64,000 bases of DNA from Acidobacteriota bacterium (GTDB taxonomy: Bacteria > Acidobacteriota > Vicinamibacteria > Vicinamibacterales > SCN-69-37). How positions within the stretch are numbered: the stretch's first letter is position 1; each line of letters begins with the position of its first letter. The notes below the pieces were generated by a model that was not told where the DNA came from, did not search any database, and saw nothing but the letters and a program-made list of their open reading frames with translations. Both the position numbers and the translations under genes were made by a program. The stretch spans positions 298,166-362,165 of the forward strand of contig JADYYY010000011.1 in the NCBI GenBank assembly GCA_020853395.1. Reading direction: 5' to 3'. Positions 9,009 to 18,069 of the stretch are shown here, in pieces.

Positions 9009-9897
9009 TCTCCGTCGCAGTCCGCGAGCCGCGCACGATGTCGGCCGGCGGGCTGGTGATCTCGATCGAGTACTTGCCCCGGTAGCCGCCGCCTTCCACG
9101 AGGCGCACCAGCTCGCCGACGTCGTAGCCAGGCGCGTAGTCCGCGTCGAACCGATCGACCTTGGCCGAAATCAGCCCAGCGTGCGGGAGGAGCTTGCGCG
9201 TGAACTCGAGACGCTGCGCCTGGTTCTCGACCCGGAAGTTGCCCCAATCGACGATGGCCCGGACGCGCGGATCGACCGCCTTCATGATCGACACGAGCGT
9301 GTCGGGATCGCTGCTATGGCCGCCGTGGTTCTCTGGCATCGGCATGACGCCGATCGTCGCGCCGAAGTCGGCCAGCTCACGATAGGACTCGGCCGTGATC
9401 TTCAGATCCAGCGGCTCGCCCTGCCGGCCGCCCACGTCGGCGCGCACCGTCGGCGCCCCGAGCGCCGCGGCGATCCGCATGCCCTCCTTGATCTCGGCGA
9501 TCGACTTCGCGCGCACGGCCGGATCGGGCGCCGACATCTGCCCGCCGAGCTGGAAGTTGATGAACGCGACGCCCACCTTGTCGGCTGCGGAACGGACCCG
9601 TTCGGCATAGGCAATCGTCCGCTCGTCCAGGTGGTTGATGATGATCTCGAGCTGGCGAAGTCCGAGCTCCTCGCGCACGAACTTCGGCGCGTCGATCGCC
9701 GTCATCACCGCGCGTTCGGGTGCCGGGGCGTTCGGGCTGCGGCCCGCCGCGAGCAGGTGCCGGAAGCTCCAGGTCGCGATGCCGATCCGCGCGAGCGGGT
9801 CGGCCTGGCGGGCGGCGCTCGCCGGTGCGGCGGAGAACAACGGCGTAGCCAGGACGATCGACCCGCGCTTCAGGAAGTCTCGGCGGTGCAGGCTCAT
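8983..9897 (-). CDS. Tat-exported sugar phosphate isomerase/epimerase (TIM barrel)
   Basis: 304 aa starting MSLHRRDFLKRGSIVLATPL, a twin-arginine signal with predicted cleavage after PASA. The remainder is a xylose isomerase-like barrel with strands carrying candidate ligands (QLEIIINHLD, MPENHGG, IVDWGNF, SAKVDRFD, YSIEI). This is the third member of the family in the first 10 kb and the second with a Tat signal, suggesting periplasmic sugar interconversion. The stop overlaps the end of YihY tail-to-tail. Substrate unknown. Confidence 0.85.
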   Translation of the reverse strand: MSLHRRDFLKRGSIVLATPLFSAAPASAARQADPLARIGIATWSFRHLLAAGRSPNAPAPERAVMTAIDAPKFVREELGLRQLEIIINHLDERTIAYAERVRSAADKVGVAFINFQLGGQMSAPDPAVRAKSIAEIKEGMRIAAALGAPTVRADVGGRQGEPLDLKITAESYRELADFGATIGVMPMPENHGGHSSDPDTLVSIMKAVDPRVRAIVDWGNFRVENQAQRLEFTRKLLPHAGLISAKVDRFDADYAPGYDVGELVRLVEGGGYRGKYSIEITSPPADIVRGSRTATEIIQTNLAS

Positions 9898-10327
9898 GGG
9901 CGCCTCATCGGATGGACGTGGTGCGGGCACTATAGCAGCGCCGGACCGCTCGAGCACACCTCCGGCGTGGAAATCGCGAGCCGCCACGCAAACGGGCTGC
10001 ATCGACGAACCCGGCCAGCCGGGAACGTCCAGCGTTCCATCCCGAGTGGCGCGCGAGTCGCGATCTCCCGCTCCCGCGGTGCCGACCGCGCCAGGAGCGT
10101 ATCTCTCGACGCGCCCAAGGCGAGACGCGGCGAGCGGCAGAGGCGGCCTCGTCACCGCCGCGGTCAACTCGACTACGTAAGACATGGATACCGTGAGCGT
10201 CTGCGTGGCCGCGGACTGTGTCGTGGCGTGCCTCGCGGCGGCGAGCCGATAAGCGTCCGCGCGGTACGGCTTGTGCACTGATGTCGCGCATCCACTCCCC
10301 AGGCGGCATTGGACGCATGGAGGACAC
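9898..10327. other. Divergent intergenic region
   Basis: 430 bases between the epimerase start and the DUF4142 start. Only short alternative-frame ORFs occur and none has family-like sequence. GGAGG at 10319-10323 belongs to the downstream gene. No other signal was recognised. Confidence 0.4.
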
Positions 10328-10903
10328 ATGAAACTCGCACGCCACACGTTTCTCACGGCCAGCGCGATCATCGCAGCTATCACCGTCGGCGCAGCCGAGC
10401 AGCGCGGAGCACAGCCAGCGCCGGCAGAGCCGCCGCGCGCGACGCAGGCGACCGCCGGCCTGCCGCAGACGAGCGCCGAGTTCGTCGCGAAAGCGTCCGA
10501 TGCGGGTGCGGCCGAGGTGGCCCAGGCCAAGCTCGCGATGACGCGCGCGTCGAATCCGGACGTCAAGGCATTCGCGTCGCGCATGGCGCAGGATCACGCC
10601 AGCCTCAACAGCGCGCTCATGGGCGTCGCCGCCCAGCAGAACCTCGAGGCGCCGGCCGCCCGTGCCGCGGAGAGCCGCGCCACCGAGAAGCTGGGCGGCC
10701 TGTCGGGTGCCGCGTTCGATCGTGAGTACATGTCGGGTCAGGTCGCGGCCCACATGGACGCCATCCGGCTGTTCGAGCACGAGGCCGAGCAGGGCAGCGA
10801 TGCGGCGGTCAAGGCGTGGGCGCAGAAGACGCTGCCGGCGTTGCGAGATCACCTGAAGATGGCGCAGGACGTCGCCGCGAAGGTCTCGCAGCCTGCGAAG
10901 TGA
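10328..10903 (+). CDS. DUF4142 exported protein
   Basis: 191 aa; ATG at 10328 preceded by GGAGG at 10319-10323. A signal peptide (to about residue 23) precedes a Pro/Ala-rich stretch and then a helical DUF4142 domain: FVAKASDAGAAEVAQAKLA, then VKAFASRMAQDH, and later YMSGQVAAHMDAIRLFEHEA. These His/Glu-containing helices resemble a ferritin-like bundle. Members are small periplasmic proteins of unclear role, often stress-associated in Proteobacteria and Acidobacteria. It stands alone, with the next gene 142 bases downstream. Confidence 0.85.
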   Translation: MKLARHTFLTASAIIAAITVGAAEQRGAQPAPAEPPRATQATAGLPQTSAEFVAKASDAGAAEVAQAKLAMTRASNPDVKAFASRMAQDHASLNSALMGVAAQQNLEAPAARAAESRATEKLGGLSGAAFDREYMSGQVAAHMDAIRLFEHEAEQGSDAAVKAWAQKTLPALRDHLKMAQDVAAKVSQPAK

Positions 10904-11045
10904 GCTGCGCGCGGCGTCGCGCGATGCGGCCGCGAGCTCCTCCTCACCGGATGGGCCCGCGGCCGTCGTCCGTACAGACGCTGGTCGACCGATGCTCCGG
11001 CTCGCATGCTGTACGCTATCCACCGGTTCGACGGCGAGGTGACGC

Positions 11046-12320
11046 GTGGCGATTGCGGTGTGCGGAATGCTGGACGAACGAGAAGTCGGGCTGCAGCTCA
11101 TTCGAACGTACCTCGAGCAACGCGGGCACGAGGCGGTCGTCGTCGATTTCAGCATCGGGACCGGCGGTATCGCGCCGACGCTGCGCGCCGACATCACGTG
11201 CGACGACGTGGCGATCGCGGGCGGCACGACGAGCGCCGAGATCAGGGCCGGGCTTTCGAGCGAACGCGACAAAGTGACGGCCGCGATGGCGCGCGGGCTG
11301 GCCGCGAGGCTCGACGATCTCCACCGCGCCGGACGCCTGCAGGGCGTCATCGCCGTCGCCGGCATGACCGGCACGCTGATCTCGCTGCCGGCGTTCAAGG
11401 CGCTGCCCTTCGGGCTGCCGAAAGTGCTGGTGTCGAGCGCGGCGGCGCTGCCGCGCTACGCCGACTACTACGCGCAGTTCTTCAGCCTCAACGACATCAC
11501 CGTGATGCACAGCGTCGTCGACACCGTCGGCATGAACGGGATGCTGCGGACGATCCTGCGCAATGCGGCCGGCGCCGTGTGCGGCATGGTGGACAGCTAC
11601 GAAGGGCCCGTCAAGGCGACGAAACCGGCCGTGGCGATCACCGAGTACGGGTTCGCCGAGCAGTGCGCGCACTACGTGCGGGAGCAGCTCGAGCACGAGT
11701 TCGATCTGGTGTCGTTCCATGCGCAAGGACTCGGCGACATGGCCTTCGAGCACCTCGTCGGGCAGCGCCTGTTCGACGGCGCGATCGATCTCGTGCCCTC
11801 GGCCATCGGCGAGTACATCCTCGGCGGCAATCGCCCGTCGGGGCCCGATCGTCTGGAGAACGCCGGCACGGCGGGCATCCCGTACGTGCTCGCGCCGTGC
11901 GGCTTCGACATCCTCAGCTCTGGGCCGATCTCCAGAAAGGACGGCAACGACCCGCTCTGGACGTCGCGCCGGCTCGCGGAGCGGAAGATGTTCCTTCAGG
12001 ATTCCGCGAGAGTGCAGGTGCGCACGAGCGCCGACGAGATGAAGCTCGTCGCGCGCACCGTCGCGGAGAGGCTGAACCGGTATCCGAACCGCGCGCTCGT
12101 CAAGTTCCTCGTGCCGACGCGTGGGTTCTCGACGCTGGGTGCGGCGGGCGGACCGCTCCACGAGCCCGACACCGATCGCGCCTTCGTCGACGAGCTGAAG
12201 CAGCTTCTGGATCCGGACATCGAGGTGATCGAGGTCGACACCCACCTCAACACGCCCGAGTTCGCGAGGGCGGTCGTCGCCGCCTTCAGGGCCGCGTGGG
12301 CGCTGCGAGTCGCACGCTGA
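11046..12320 (+). CDS. Tm-1-like ATP-binding domain protein (UPF0261)
   Basis: 424 aa from a GTG at 11046, with GAGGTGA immediately upstream. The N-terminal half (MLDEREVGLQLIRTYLEQRG, then IAVAGMTGTLISLPA) matches the Tm-1/UPF0261 family, in which the N-terminal domain of the tomato Tm-1 protein binds ATP; the C-terminal half (LVSFHAQGLGDMAFEHLV, PCGFDIL, PTRGFSTLG) belongs to the same family. Length is typical of bacterial members. Their substrate is not established in bacteria; they often neighbour TIM-barrel hydrolase-like genes, but no such partner is next to this one. Confidence 0.85.
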   Translation: MAIAVCGMLDEREVGLQLIRTYLEQRGHEAVVVDFSIGTGGIAPTLRADITCDDVAIAGGTTSAEIRAGLSSERDKVTAAMARGLAARLDDLHRAGRLQGVIAVAGMTGTLISLPAFKALPFGLPKVLVSSAAALPRYADYYAQFFSLNDITVMHSVVDTVGMNGMLRTILRNAAGAVCGMVDSYEGPVKATKPAVAITEYGFAEQCAHYVREQLEHEFDLVSFHAQGLGDMAFEHLVGQRLFDGAIDLVPSAIGEYILGGNRPSGPDRLENAGTAGIPYVLAPCGFDILSSGPISRKDGNDPLWTSRRLAERKMFLQDSARVQVRTSADEMKLVARTVAERLNRYPNRALVKFLVPTRGFSTLGAAGGPLHEPDTDRAFVDELKQLLDPDIEVIEVDTHLNTPEFARAVVAAFRAAWALRVAR

Positions 12321-12512
12321 GCCGAGGAACGCCGTCGCCACGGGTCGCCGAACATCCGTGCGACGAACTTCGCGATACCTACGACGCCGAACGACAGTTA
12401 CTTCGGGCACCGCCCAGACGCGGCGCGCCAAGCGGACACCGGCGACACCTCGCCGTCGCCGATAGCGCACGCGCTCGGCCGGCTGCAGAGCCGGCGTCGC
12501 TCGCGACGCGTG

Positions 12513-13802
12513 TCAGCGGGTTGGCGGGGGCAATCGACGAGCGTGGATGCCGGGTGAGGTGGCGCTGCTCGCGGCCCATGCCGCGACGAACCCATCTCCC
12601 ACCGCCGCGATCGCGGGATAGATGCCGTCCTCCGTTAGCGTGACCGGCGCCTGCGGGCCCGGAGCCCACCCATCGCGTTCGCGCTTCACGATGTCGCGGG
12701 TCCGCACCTCATGGCGGTCGTCGATGAGCGCTTCCCAGACCAGCGCGACGCGAGATCCCGCCACGGCGATCTGCGGATGCGCAGCGTGCCGGGCGCCAGG
12801 TTCGGCGTCGATTCGGACGCGAGGGGCGAAGGTCGCGCCCCGATCCGTCGAGACGCTGTAGAAGACCGCCTTGCGGCCCGTCCCTTCCTCGCCGGCGGCG
12901 TCGTGAACGAACGTCGGCCAGGCGATATGGACGGCGCCGTCGGCGCTGACGCCGATCGACGGACCATCTTCCGGGCAGCCGTCGATCTTCCAGCCATCCT
13001 GGCTGACACGCACCGGCGCGCCGAAGGTTCCGCCGCCGTCTGTCGAGCGCGCCACCGCGATGTCGCGGATGCTGCCGTCATAGACGTGCCGCCAGGCCAC
13101 GTAGAGCGCGCCGTCCGGCGCGACGGCGACGCTCGTCTTGCAGCAGAAACAGACGTTCGTCGCCACGCGCGTCTCGATGCGCTCGCCGCCATCCTGCCAA
13201 CGCGCGTGAAACAGATCCTGCCGCGAGCCGCCGGCGTGCGCGGCATGGCCGCCGCCGGCCGCCGCGCCTTCGTGCGCGTTGCGCCCGTCGAGCCACACCG
13301 CATGGACGGCGTGCGTGCCGGCGGCCAGCGACAGCCACCCGCGCGCTCCTGACAGCGCATCGTCGTGCACCGTCACAGACGGGCCGAAGGTGCGGCCACC
13401 GTCGGTGGACCGCGCGGCCCGCAGGCGCGCTCGCCCATCGGCCCGCGACGCCCATCCGACGACGATCGTGTCGTCGGCGAACGCGACGCGCGGCGGCTGT
13501 TCGCCGCTCACGCGCACGTCGCCGTTCACGTCGTTCACGCGTACCGGCGTCGCGAACGTCGTCCCGCCGTCGCTGCTCGCGGCGGCGAACGCGTTCGTCT
13601 TTCCGGCGGCCGTCGCCGCCCACACGACGACGACGCTCGCACCGTTCGCGGCAATCGACGCGCCGGCGTTGGACGCGTTCGGAGTGCCGAGCACGATATC
13701 GGAACGACCGGGCGTCGGCGCCGGCGCACAGGCCGCGAGCGCGACGACGATGCTGGCCGCCGCGATGCCGGCGCCGGTAGACGACCGTGAACGATGGGAC
13801 AT
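12513..13802 (-). CDS. Asp-box (BNR) beta-propeller lipoprotein, sialidase-like
   Basis: 429 aa starting MSHRSRSSTGAG. A lipobox LAAC places the lipidated Cys at residue 25. Four Asp boxes (SSDGGTTF, STDGGRTF, STDGGGTF, STDRGATF) define a six-bladed sialidase-type propeller; classic sialidase catalytic residues are not evident, so binding or an untested hydrolase activity is as likely. A cysteine cluster NVCFCCKT (Cys about 217, 219, 220) and a His-rich GGGHAAHAGG segment could bind metal or be redox-active. The start lies 2 bases after the stop of the TonB receptor, so the two are co-translated and probably form a surface uptake or recognition pair. Confidence 0.78.
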   Translation of the reverse strand: MSHRSRSSTGAGIAAASIVVALAACAPAPTPGRSDIVLGTPNASNAGASIAANGASVVVVWAATAAGKTNAFAAASSDGGTTFATPVRVNDVNGDVRVSGEQPPRVAFADDTIVVGWASRADGRARLRAARSTDGGRTFGPSVTVHDDALSGARGWLSLAAGTHAVHAVWLDGRNAHEGAAAGGGHAAHAGGSRQDLFHARWQDGGERIETRVATNVCFCCKTSVAVAPDGALYVAWRHVYDGSIRDIAVARSTDGGGTFGAPVRVSQDGWKIDGCPEDGPSIGVSADGAVHIAWPTFVHDAAGEEGTGRKAVFYSVSTDRGATFAPRVRIDAEPGARHAAHPQIAVAGSRVALVWEALIDDRHEVRTRDIVKRERDGWAPGPQAPVTLTEDGIYPAIAAVGDGFVAAWAASSATSPGIHARRLPPPTR

Positions 13803-13804
13803 GC

Positions 13805-16642
13805 TCAATACCGCACCCGCAAGCCCACTTGGAGCGAGCGAGGTTCGCCCACGACGGTCACTTGGCCGAAATTCGCGGCCGGGCTCGAGGGATAGGAGCC
13901 CGTGCCGAAGACGCCGATGCGTGCCACGTCGTTGCGCTGGTTGAGCAGGTTGAAGATGTCGAGCAGCCCTTCGATCGTGGTGCGCCGGCCGAACGTGAAC
14001 GCGCGGCTCACGCGCATGTTCACCATGGAGAACGGGCTGCCGGTGCCGGCGTTGCGCGCGATGAAGCGCCCGTCGACCACGGGACGCGCCGGAGTGCCCT
14101 GGATCGTGTTGGCGCCGGTCGTGATGTTGAACGGCAGCGCCGAGTAGGCTTGGACGACACCGCTCACCTGGAACCCGCGCGTGACGGCCTGCCAGAGGCC
14201 CGAGGCCGCCGCCGCCGGTACGGCGGCGGTCGTAAGAACCATGAGCGTGTGTCGGCGGTCGCTGTCCGATCGCCCCCAGTCCTTCGACAGGTCGAACGGA
14301 TCGATCGGCGAGGCGAAGAACGTCTCGCCGACGTTGTTCATCGCCTTTGCCAGCGTGTACGCGGCTCGGTAGCTGAGCCAGCCGGCCGGCCGCTGGACGA
14401 TCGAGACGTGCAGCGCCTTGTAGTCCGACGCGCCCGCCGACGAGTACTGGTTGTTGTTGGCATAGGCGGCATTCGGCCGGCACCCGTTGTTGCTCCCCGA
14501 TGCCGTGCAGGCCGGCACGTTCTGGTTGATCTGCATGATGAGCTCGCGGCCGCGCACGTAATCGACGCCGACGCTGACGCTGCCCTGGGCGGCGATCTGC
14601 CGCTCGAACTCGACGCTCGCCTGGTCGGCATGCGCGTTCCGGATGTGCCGGTCCATCGTCGTCAAGTTCACCAGCGTCGTCGTCGGCACGACGTCGCCGA
14701 GCACGCGCGGGAACGACGGCGCGCCAGCCTGCGCCGGCGACAGGCTGACGCTGATCTGCCGGAGCGCGGTGAGATCCGTGGTGTTGCCGGCCGAGAGCAG
14801 CGCGTTCGCGAGCGCGCGCAGCGGGATCCGATCGTAGAAGCGGCCGTAGCTCGCGCGAAGGACCGACCGGCCGGAGTCGGACGGCGACCACACGATGCCG
14901 ACCCTGGGCGAGAGGTTGTCGGTGTCGACGTGGATCGTCTCGAGGAACTGCAGGTCGTAGCGAAGTCCCACGTTGAGCGTCAGCCGGTCGCGGACGCGCC
15001 ACTCGTCCTGCACGTACAGGCCCACGTTCGGATTGCGCTGCGCAACGGTCGTCTCCCCGAACGTCTGTGTGAATCCCGCCGTGTTGTAGGTGCCCGCCAG
15101 GAAGTTGGCCAGCGACGAGAACGAGTAGCTGCCGCGAAACGCCCGTGGATACGTGATCGTGACGTCGTTGTGCAGCAGGTCCAGCCCGACGCGCAGCGCA
15201 TGCGCGCCGGCCTGGTGCGAGAGGTTGGTGACGACCTCGATCATGTTCGACACCCTCCCGGTCGGGCTTCCCGAGGAGGTGCCGAACGCGGCGATTCCGG
15301 CGATGCTCACTGCCGGTCCCACCGGGTCGGACGGCGGGGCGCTCAGTGCGCTGCGCGCGAACTGGGCGCGCGTTTCGAGCACGGTGCGGTCCGAGAGGGA
15401 TCGAACGTGGCCGGCGGCAATCGTCTGGTCGAGGTTGTCGAGGCCAGATGACGCCGACGGCGCGTTGATGCCGCCGGCGCCGCGAGCATTCCGGCTGGCG
15501 GCATCGTAGAGGCTGTAGCGAAGGAAGACGTGATCGCCGTCGGCGAAGTGGTGATCCAGCCTGGCCACGCCGTGCGTCGTGTCGATCGGGTTCGCGTACA
15601 CGCCGGTCGCGGCTCCTGGTCCACCGTATCCGACGTCCGCCAGCCGGCGGTTGATGGCGGCGGCGTCGGCGGCGGAGATCGTCACGATGCCGGACTGATC
15701 GAGCCGGCGCACCTCGACGTTGCCGAAGAAGAACGTGCGGTTGCGGGCGATCGGTCCGCCCAACGTCGCACCGGCCTGGTCCTGGTGCATCGGCAGCGTG
15801 CGGCCCGAGAGCGCGTTCTTCGCGGTCAGCCCGTCGTCGCGCACGAACGTGTACATCTCGGCGCGCAGGTCGTTCGTGCCGCTCCGCGTGACGACGTTGA
15901 CGTAGCCGCCGAGCGCGCGTCCGAGCTCGGCCTGCCCTCCCGACGTGACCACCTGCACCTGCTCCAGCGCGTCCACGCCGAACGAGATGCCGCTCAGTGC
16001 GGCCGCATCGTCGTTGGCCGATAGCCCGTCGACGATGAAGCTGTTCGAGAGATTCCGCTGGCCGCTGACCGACAGGCTCACGCCCGGCACCGCGGACGTC
16101 TCGGCGAAGAGCTGGGTGCCGCCGCCGACGTTCGGCGGTGCGACGCCCGGCACGAGCAGCGCCAGGTCGAGGAAGTTGCGCCCGTTGAGCGGCATCGCCG
16201 TGATCTCGGTTCGCGGGACGGTGGCGGCGATCTGGCTGCGGGCCGTCTCGATGATGGGCGCATCGGCCGTGACGGTGACGGCGTCCTCGATGGCGCCCAC
16301 GGCGAGCACGAACGGTACGTCGAAGGCCCCACTCACGTTGAGGACCAGCCGCCGCGTCGCGGTCGCGAACCCACGCGCGCGGACCGCGATCTCGTAGGGG
16401 CCGACGCGCAAATACGGAAACCGGAACCGGCCCACGTCGTCCGTGACGGCCGTCGAGGTCACGTTCGTGTCGAGCTGGCGAACGCGGACGTCCGCGCCGG
16501 CGATGCCCGCCTCGGAGGCGTCGAGCACGCGCCCACTGATGCTGCCGTAGTTGACCGTTTCCTGGCCGCGCGCGGTGGCCGCCGCGCCGAGGCAAAGGAG
16601 GAAGGGGATGATGGCGACGAGAAGGGGACGGACGAGACGCAT
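13805..16642 (-). CDS. TonB-dependent receptor with N-terminal carboxypeptidase-regulatory-like domain (Oar type)
   Basis: 945 aa. Signal peptide to about residue 26 (ATARGQ). Residues 30-110 form a CarboxypepD_reg-like Ig domain (SGRVLDASEAGIAGADVRV). The plug follows, with ITAMPLNGRNFLDLALLVPGV and a VQVVTSGGQAELGRALGGYV segment typical of Oar-like outer-membrane receptors. The rest is a long beta-barrel ending in GLRVRY, an aromatic terminal residue suited to BAM insertion. Such receptors import complex ligands using TonB energy; the ligand is unknown. The gene is divergent from regB/regA across a region with a RegA-box palindrome and is followed directly by the Asp-box lipoprotein. Confidence 0.88.
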   Translation of the reverse strand: MRLVRPLLVAIIPFLLCLGAAATARGQETVNYGSISGRVLDASEAGIAGADVRVRQLDTNVTSTAVTDDVGRFRFPYLRVGPYEIAVRARGFATATRRLVLNVSGAFDVPFVLAVGAIEDAVTVTADAPIIETARSQIAATVPRTEITAMPLNGRNFLDLALLVPGVAPPNVGGGTQLFAETSAVPGVSLSVSGQRNLSNSFIVDGLSANDDAAALSGISFGVDALEQVQVVTSGGQAELGRALGGYVNVVTRSGTNDLRAEMYTFVRDDGLTAKNALSGRTLPMHQDQAGATLGGPIARNRTFFFGNVEVRRLDQSGIVTISAADAAAINRRLADVGYGGPGAATGVYANPIDTTHGVARLDHHFADGDHVFLRYSLYDAASRNARGAGGINAPSASSGLDNLDQTIAAGHVRSLSDRTVLETRAQFARSALSAPPSDPVGPAVSIAGIAAFGTSSGSPTGRVSNMIEVVTNLSHQAGAHALRVGLDLLHNDVTITYPRAFRGSYSFSSLANFLAGTYNTAGFTQTFGETTVAQRNPNVGLYVQDEWRVRDRLTLNVGLRYDLQFLETIHVDTDNLSPRVGIVWSPSDSGRSVLRASYGRFYDRIPLRALANALLSAGNTTDLTALRQISVSLSPAQAGAPSFPRVLGDVVPTTTLVNLTTMDRHIRNAHADQASVEFERQIAAQGSVSVGVDYVRGRELIMQINQNVPACTASGSNNGCRPNAAYANNNQYSSAGASDYKALHVSIVQRPAGWLSYRAAYTLAKAMNNVGETFFASPIDPFDLSKDWGRSDSDRRHTLMVLTTAAVPAAAASGLWQAVTRGFQVSGVVQAYSALPFNITTGANTIQGTPARPVVDGRFIARNAGTGSPFSMVNMRVSRAFTFGRRTTIEGLLDIFNLLNQRNDVARIGVFGTGSYPSSPAANFGQVTVVGEPRSLQVGLRVRY

Positions 16643-16680
16643 AACCGCATCAGCATTTCACGCTCGCGCGGCCGACGTGG

Positions 16681-16717
16681 TGCGGCAAATTGCCGCATGC
16701 CCGCGGCGCCGCGGCAA
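16681..16717. promoter_or_regulatory. Candidate RegA/PrrA-type operator cluster
   Basis: TGCGGCAAATTGCCGCA at 16681-16697 is a perfect 17-bp palindrome with the half-site pattern GCGGC-N5-GCCGC, close to the published GCGGC-N5-GTCGC type of RegA/PrrA/RegR boxes. CCGCGGCGCCGCGG (16701-16714) is a second palindrome, and a third GCGGCAA half-site ends at 16717. The cluster lies between the divergent starts of the TonB receptor (16642) and the RegB-like kinase (16747). Binding is inferred from the site and from the RegA-like gene next door. Confidence 0.6.
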
Positions 16718-16746
16718 AGCCGGTATGCTCTGTGGCAAGAGTCGGC

Positions 16747-18069
16747 ATGGCACACGTGGCGGGCGCGAACGACGCGGGTGTGGCGGGTGACGGAAGCAGG
16801 CCGCCGGTCACGCTGACGTGGCTCGTGACCGTGCGGTGGACGACGCTCGGCGCCGGCGCGGGCGCGATGCTGGCCGGCCATCGGGCGCTCGAGGTCTCGG
16901 CGCCGCTCGTACCGTCCGTCGCGCTGCTGCTGGCGAGCGCGGCGTCGAACGGCTGGCTGCTGTGGCGCGTGCGGGCCCGTCCTGCGCCGTCGCTGCCGGC
17001 GATGGCAGGCCTGCTGATCTGCGCCGATGTCCTGCTGCTGTCCTGGCTGATCTGGCGATCCGGTGGGGTGCTGAATCCCGCGAGCATCTTCTATCTCGTG
17101 CAGATCGTCGTCGCGGCGCTGGTGCTCGGTCCCGTGTGGACGTGGACGGTGACGGCGCTGGCGGTCGGTACGTACGCGGCGCTGTTCGTGGCGATGCCGG
17201 AGCAGTTGGCCGCCGCGCAGTCCATGCACCCGGAGATCCGGCTGCACATGCAGGGCATGTGGGTGGCGTTCGCCGGCACGGCGCTCATCGTCGCCGTCCT
17301 GGTGGCTCGGCTGGCGATCGCGGTCGAGCGCCGCGATCGGGCGCTGGCGGCGCTTCGCGATCAGACGGCGCGCGCGACACGCGTAGCCGGCCTGGCGACG
17401 CTCGCGGCCGGCGCGGCCCACGAGCTGAGCACGCCGCTCGCGACGATCGTCGTCGCGGCGGGCGAGCTCGAACGGAGCGTGGTCGACGGCGGCGGCACAC
17501 CGGAATGGCAGCACGATGCCAACCTCATTCGCCTGGAGGCCAGCCGCTGCCGCGACATCCTCGATTCGATGGCGGGCGGCAGCGGTGAGGTGCTGGGCGA
17601 TGCGCCGCAGCCCGTCAACGTGTCGGAGGTGATCGCGGCGGCGACCGGCCGGCTGAACGCCGCCGATCGTGCGCGCGTGATGGTGGACGTCGCCGGCGAC
17701 GTGCGCGTCGTCTGGCCGCTCCGCGTCGTCGCCCGCGCGGTCGGCAATCTGCTGAGGAACGCCGCGCAGGCCTCGGGCGACCGCGAGCACATTCGGCTCG
17801 ACGTGAAGGCCGACGGCGATCTGATTCGGCTTTCCGTGATCGATCGCGGCACCGGCATGTCGCCCGAGCAGCTTGGACGCGCCGGCGAGCCGTTCTTCAC
17901 GACCAAGCCGGCGGGCGAGGGCACGGGCCTCGGCTTGTTCGTCACGCGATCCTCCGTCGAGCAGCTCGGCGGCCGACTGATCCTCTCGTCGAGACCGGAG
18001 CGCGGCACGACGGCCACAATCGAGCTGCCCCGCGACGTGATCGGGCCGAGGACGGGCGCTCGTGCTTGA
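16747..18069 (+). CDS. regB: RegB/PrrB/ActS-family redox-sensing histidine kinase
   Basis: 440 aa from ATG 16747 (a TTG at 16690 would place the operator inside the gene). Six membrane segments precede the kinase core. Three RegB hallmarks are visible: SGGVLNP (Gly106-Pro111), the counterpart of the quinone-binding GGxxNPF loop, although here Ala replaces Phe; the H-box GAAHELSTPLATI with His225; and a Cys at about 268 in SRCRDIL, matching the conserved redox-active cysteine of RegB. N, G1 (IDRGTGM) and G2 (GTGLGLF) ATP-lid motifs follow. It phosphorylates the regulator encoded immediately downstream, with which it overlaps by 8 bases. Redox sensing is family knowledge. Confidence 0.85.
   Translation: MAHVAGANDAGVAGDGSRPPVTLTWLVTVRWTTLGAGAGAMLAGHRALEVSAPLVPSVALLLASAASNGWLLWRVRARPAPSLPAMAGLLICADVLLLSWLIWRSGGVLNPASIFYLVQIVVAALVLGPVWTWTVTALAVGTYAALFVAMPEQLAAAQSMHPEIRLHMQGMWVAFAGTALIVAVLVARLAIAVERRDRALAALRDQTARATRVAGLATLAAGAAHELSTPLATIVVAAGELERSVVDGGGTPEWQHDANLIRLEASRCRDILDSMAGGSGEVLGDAPQPVNVSEVIAAATGRLNAADRARVMVDVAGDVRVVWPLRVVARAVGNLLRNAAQASGDREHIRLDVKADGDLIRLSVIDRGTGMSPEQLGRAGEPFFTTKPAGEGTGLGLFVTRSSVEQLGGRLILSSRPERGTTATIELPRDVIGPRTGARA

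Noticed and set aside
12513..16595. 1360-codon open frame joining the TonB receptor region with the Asp-box lipoprotein
   Set aside because: The upstream part is a shadow of the receptor; a lipoprotein signal with lipobox starts at 13802, and the receptor has its own frame with all family features.
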